From Vigna angularis (lineage: Eukaryota; Streptophyta; Magnoliopsida; Fabales; Fabaceae): a stretch of 64,000 bases of DNA. Below, in pieces: positions 59,695 through 64,000 of this stretch. The position numbers were made by a program, and so were the translations under genes. Position 1 is the stretch's first letter, and every line of letters begins with the position of its first letter. Under the pieces are notes generated by a model. The model did no database searches. It saw nothing but the letters and a program-made list of their open reading frames with translations, and was not told the DNA's origin. The stretch spans positions 28,318,825 to 28,382,824 of the forward strand of contig NC_068974.1 in the NCBI RefSeq assembly GCF_016808095.1, in the 5' to 3' direction.

Positions 59695-62600
59695 TCAAGT
59701 GTTGTAAGCAGCGCTTTGAAACCTTTTTGTGGTGCACGTGTTGAGAATTTTAAGAAGGACACGATTGGTGGTGCACCTGGGGGTTTTGAATTGGCCCAAG
59801 GCTGCCCCATTTGCGATGAAGTTGTCCAGAATCTTCTTGAAAGTCCCAGTCTCCAAAATGCAGAGCTCTAAGGGCCCTATCGAGTTGGTTTTTCTTGACA
59901 CCACATAGCCATGATCCATGAACAATTTGTCCATTTCAGTGCAACATGCACCGAGGATCTTGTCGTCTACCTCCCCTTTTATCTCCCAAAATATTACGTA
60001 GTGCCCTGGTTGCTTTGACACATCTGCATAGCTTGTGAAATCAACCAGCTCGGCCTTTCCCTTTGTCAGAATCTGGGACCCTCTTTCTACCACTAGTTGA
60101 AGGTCCTTTTCTGTGTTCTTGTCTATGTTTACTATCAAAATTAGCTTTCTTCTACACACAAAGTTCAACTTTGGGGTCCCATTGTAGAAGCCACCCACTT
60201 CCACCACATCCCCTAATCTGCACCTGTATAGTCCTGAAATCAATCTTCATCACATTACTTTCTTGCTTCCTACCAAATCACCAAAATCATAATCATCAAA
60301 ACATATTAAATATCAGCTACACATTTACAAAAACAAAAAACCATTTTACCTTTTGCATTTTCTACTCACTTTGTCCATACATTACCAACATTTAGTAATT
60401 CCTCAGTTTTGGTTGAAAACTTCATATTTCACTGATGAACTTATAGCATGCATGATTAAAAAAAGACTAAGAAAAAACTAGTTAAACAAAGGGAAATACT
60501 GTAAGTAATGGGTTCCTAACGCTGAGACGATGACGCATCTACAAAAAGATAACCATGGAAATGCTGCCAAGTACTCCAAAGTTTGACCAACATGGTTACG
60601 AACAAAAGCATCCTAAGATATGCAGATTCCTGTTGTTAAGAACTTATTCACGATGCGTTATGCAAGTCTTCTACAATAGATCATAATTCTTTTGAAAATA
60701 TTTGAAGATATCAGAATTATCAAAAAAAAAAAAAACTCTCTTTTACCTAGAGAGTAAACAAAGAGAATTATAGGAATTAGAAATCAGAAAAGGAAAAACA
60801 AAGAGAAATGAGAGGAAGAGCTCGAAGAAGGTTTGATCGGTGAGAGGGAAAGCTCAAAGAAAGTGTTTTCATCTTTTGGAGAAAGCAAAGTACACTACTT
60901 ATAGTTGGAGAAGATGTTCTGAGAATCCAAGTATTACTGGAGAAGGAACACCAACAAGTTTGTTGCAACCGTCAATAAACAGGACCAGCCAACATAAGCT
61001 CGGCCAACATGAGTTCAGCCAACACGATTTCGAACATGAAAAGAGACAATCAGACTTACACAATACATATAAAATTGAAATATATTACCAACATTTAGTA
61101 ATGCCTCCATTTTGGATAAAAACTTCATATTTTCACCGACAAACTTATAGCATGCATGATTAAAAAAAGACCAAGACAAAACTAATGAAACAAAAGAAAA
61201 TACTGTAAACAATGTGTTCCTAAGGCTGATGATGAAGCATCGACAAAAAGATAACCATGGAAAGGCAGCCAAGTACTCCAAAGTGTGACCAACATTGTTA
61301 ACGTGTAGTTTAGTTTGTGGTCGGTGACCCCCACTTACTTTCCGGTTTTCTGTGAAGAGATAATGTTTTTTAAATCTCTTTTACAAACTCTTATAAAATG
61401 AATTTTAGTAAAAAGTTTCAACTAAGATGAGTATCAAGCTAAAGTATTTAGGAGGTATAGTTTGACTGGTTAATTCATTTCTATAAAAAACGAAACAAAT
61501 ACATATATCTGTGCACTGTTATCCATTATTGGTAACGCCAATTATTGGAATGCATTTCAGTCCACGTATTTTATATCACTCCTGATGCCATTTCTACACA
61601 CTTCAATCATATATCACTCTCGGTTTAATGCATGTGGAACCAAAACCTTTTTGGCTTGATGCAACTAGCTACTAGACATGTCCATGTTCATGCTGCAGCA
61701 AGCTTGCACATGTGGCACACAATGAAACTCGATCACTGCTTTCTTGACCTGTAACTCTAGGCGTTATTTTATGTAAGATAACAGGTCAATCAAAACGGGC
61801 TTGCCCAAAAATGAACAGTGTACAGGTTTAGATATTAGGTGGATAAATGCATTTACTTGGCAAAAAAGTCAAAGATTCTGTTGTTCCAGAGATATTTAGT
61901 AAATTCTACCAAGTGTCATGCTCAAAATGTAGGTCATAAAACTAAGAAAAGATGGGTCGAGGAAATGAGTACTGATAAAGGATGGGAGATGGGCTATGGA
62001 ACAGAAACTCTTTGATTTTGGTACACTTATCTTTTGGTTAATAATTGAGTAGGTTCCAAAAGGTCCAAAACAACTTCAATAAGACTTCATAAAATTATTT
62101 TTTTTTTGTCTGATATAGAAGAGAATTAAGAAAAAATGCATACCGGTGAAAGTTGTGAGGACAACTTCATACTCTTGTCCTAGTTTAACCTGAGAGAGAG
62201 GAATTGGCTTATCTTCCGTGAAATCATCAGCTCCTGAACTAAGTTTTTTTTCATTCCTGTGAAGTGGTATGAACTCAAAGTAAGAGAAAGTAGGAACCAC
62301 GGCGAATGTTACATTTTCTGGTGGTAAACTAGGATCAACATTAACCCCTATCCAGCTCTCAGTTGAGCCATAATCGGCACTAACTAAAGGCAACCCATTT
62401 GCATAATGCCTAAGCTTTTTCAAATATGGTTGCATGGACCCTGTCATTATGGAGTAGACATACTTAGCATTTGGCCAGAGTTTAGGAATTAAACCAGACC
62501 ACTCTACCAGTTCTAGCTCATGGCAAGCACTTTCCAACTTCGAAGCCAAATCTGGGCTTGGAAAGATGATGTCCAAAACAGCCTTTCTCATTTTTGGTAA

Positions 62601-64000
62601 CTTGATTCTTGAACTAAGAGTGCCATCTCTGATGTCATTGCAAATCTCCATCCAATTTTCTTCAAAACTGCTGAAAGCTTGCACCATGCTGTAGATGAAA
62701 GCTGAGGTGATAAATTCCACTTGGTCAGAGTAAAAGAGACCAAGAAGGAGGTGGCAATACGTGGATTGTTTGTAGTCTCCACCAGAAATCACTTCTTGGG
62801 GACTGCAAGTGAAGGATTTGGTCGCATCCTGCTTGATTTTGAATTCTTCACTTGCATAGTAGTGTGTTGTGGCTGTTCCTGCTGTTAAACCTCCTTTTGT
62901 TTTGAACCTGTTGCTGCTGTATATGAATTCAAGAATCCTTCCTCCTTCCCTTATTGGATAAACCCTGTGAACAGTGAAAAGATAAGAACGAATTTTTTAA
63001 CGTGCGCTTTAGAGTAATCACACATTAGCAGCAACACACAGTAAGAGTATATACACACAAAAATAAAAATCGGAGCACAAAGGGTACACAAAAATCTAAA
63101 GGGAACACAAGGAGATATTATAAAGATGTAGACCTTGATCTATAGGCTGCTGCTAGAGTGAATATTTGAAGCGTGGTTTGTGCACTATGGCGAGTAAAGG
63201 GTACGAACTTTTGCCTTCCATCTGTTGTTCCAGAGCTGCATACCAGGAAAAAAGGAAAAAAACTTATCAGAAATTGGCAGGTGATCCTTGCTTTATCTCC
63301 ATTCCATGTATTATAAGAAAAGAGAAAGAAACACTTTACCAAAAAAATATTACAAAAACTGTAATCATGAATAAAAAAATGTATTAGAGAACTTTCATGG
63401 TTTATAAGTTATTACTTTTTCAAGACTTTTGTTCATGAGCTCGTACAAAGCACCTGTAGTCAGACCTTGTCATGAATAAAAAAACACTAGAACAACCATG
63501 GATTTGGCAGAATAACATGGAGAGAGAGCCATAGGTGGTCTCTATCCTAATGTCCTGTATTCCGATTCCTTATTGTAATGAACATGACCATAAAATGAAG
63601 AAAATTCAGCACTATAATGAATCATAGTTTTTTATCTCCTAAAAAGTAGAAGAAAAAGGTTTTAGAGAGGAAAAAAAAACTAAAGGTGATGGTACCTTAA
63701 GGAAAGAGTGGTTATGGGTCGTTGAGTGAGTAAAGGAGCTGTGTCCCCATCAGCAATCCTTTGGATAAATGGCTCAAAGTCAGCGTGTGAGGCAAGGGGA
63801 ACCACAGAACAGAAAAGGGATTCCAATGCACATGCGTCCATCTCAAGGATATTGTAGTTCCCCAACCATTTCTTGAGATATTCCACTCCATAGTTTTGCT
63901 TCAAAATCTGGGTGAGCAACTGAGTCTGGACAAAACCAGCATTATGGGATACATGTTCAAACCAGTTTATGACATCATAGTCATAGTTGGGTTTGGCATT
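59695..64000 (-). CDS. GH3.10: GH3 acyl-acid amido synthetase, GH3.10/DFL2-like (5' end outside window)
   Basis: Exons on the minus strand: 64000-63696 (partial), 63235-63134, 62964-62144 and 60233-59695. All junctions are GT/AG and the frame is continuous for 588 aa. Family length is about 590-600, so only the first few residues are missing. GH3 enzymes adenylate an acyl acid such as a jasmonate or auxin and join it to an amino acid in the cytosol. The three ATP/AMP motifs are visible: SSGTTDGRQKFVPF (exons 1/2), YGSTESWIGVN (exon 3) and GLYRCRLGDVV (exons 3/4). Blocks WLGNYNILEMDACALESLF, VYPIREGGRILEFIYSS, GTATTHYYASEEFK and KNTEKDLQLVVERGSQ resemble GH3.10 (DFL2) more than JAR1 or the auxin group. 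I base this on remembered family sequences. Arabidopsis GH3.10 has been linked to jasmonoyl-isoleucine formation. The usual YRYR in motif III is YRCR here. Confidence 0.85.
60377..60598. repeat. Copy 1 of a direct duplication within GH3 intron 3
   Basis: The segment (accaacatttagtaattcct ... caagtactccaaagtttgac) recurs at 61083-61301 in the same orientation, with roughly 15% differences by eye. Confidence 0.88.
60599..61082. other. Spacer between the duplicated intron segments
   Basis: A more mixed-composition stretch with tgttgttaagaact near its start (60631) and gttcagccaaca near its end (61024). These resemble LTR-type TGTTG...CAACA ends, but the adjoining 5-mers do not match and no coding is present. 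It may be a solo LTR whose insertion accompanied the duplication. This is unproven. Confidence 0.3.
61083..61301. repeat. Copy 2 of the direct duplication within GH3 intron 3
   Basis: Homologous to 60377-60598, 706 bp downstream, both inside the 1.9-kb intron 60234-62143. Confidence 0.88.

Noticed and set aside
60631..61024. Solo LTR in GH3 intron 3 (TGTTG...CAACA)
   Set aside because: Adjacent 5-mers (attcc and cgatt) do not match and no polypurine or primer site adjoins; kept only as a possibility.

Overview
The window is nuclear DNA of a flowering plant. It is very AT-rich, carries long (AT)n microsatellites and several classes of plant transposon, and its three convincing host genes have plant-type introns or plant-specific products. 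The repeat types (chromovirus LTRs of 2-3 kb and an LTR family with alternating GC-rich 'gcgctaagcgcc' stretches) and the protein matches suggest a eudicot, probably a phaseoloid legume such as Vigna or Phaseolus. That placement is an inference from memory and was not searched. Host genes are sparse. (1) A clade-E type PP2C protein phosphatase has five coding exons between 16754 and 19238 (+), a myristoylation-type N-terminus and a long intron-bearing 5' leader. (2) A single-exon secreted Gly/Thr-rich putative cell wall protein lies at 29653-30099 (+). (3) A GH3 acyl-amido synthetase resembling GH3.10/DFL2 has four exons at 59695-64000 (-); its first few codons lie beyond the window. (4) A 51-codon membrane micro-ORF at 32958-33113 (-) is a likely fourth gene and is too short for most gene callers. 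The rest is layers of mobile DNA. Region 1-14 kb: an old LTR remnant, a chromovirus (Ty3/gypsy with chromodomain) solo-type LTR, a foldback/TIR element sitting between two (AT)n tracts, and a 5'-truncated chromovirus pol with its 3' LTR. Region 20-28 kb: a decayed Ty1/copia element with an older LTR fragment nested inside it, a second copia-type 3' LTR, and a CACTA (TNP2) transposase remnant. Region 33.4-41.3 kb: a 7.9-kb PIF/Harbinger element with ~320-bp inverted repeats and a TAA target duplication. It carries an apparently intact DDE transposase, a Myb/SANT-like ORF with one stop codon, and a third ORF of the 'putative plant transposon protein' type. A LINE fragment is also trapped inside it. 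Region 42.9-45.9 kb: a 2.97-kb solo LTR with a perfect 5-bp TACAT duplication and unusually CG-rich internal repeats. Region 51.4-55.8 kb: a young, nearly intact Ty1/copia element on the minus strand with non-canonical TA...TA LTR ends and two nonsense mutations. The Harbinger element is the most interesting unit: a three-ORF DNA transposon inserted about 300 bp upstream of the micro-ORF. Across unrelated elements many premature stops are TAG, TAA or TGA at positions where CAG, CAA, CGA or TGG would fit. This is the pattern expected from deamination of methylated cytosines in silenced transposons.
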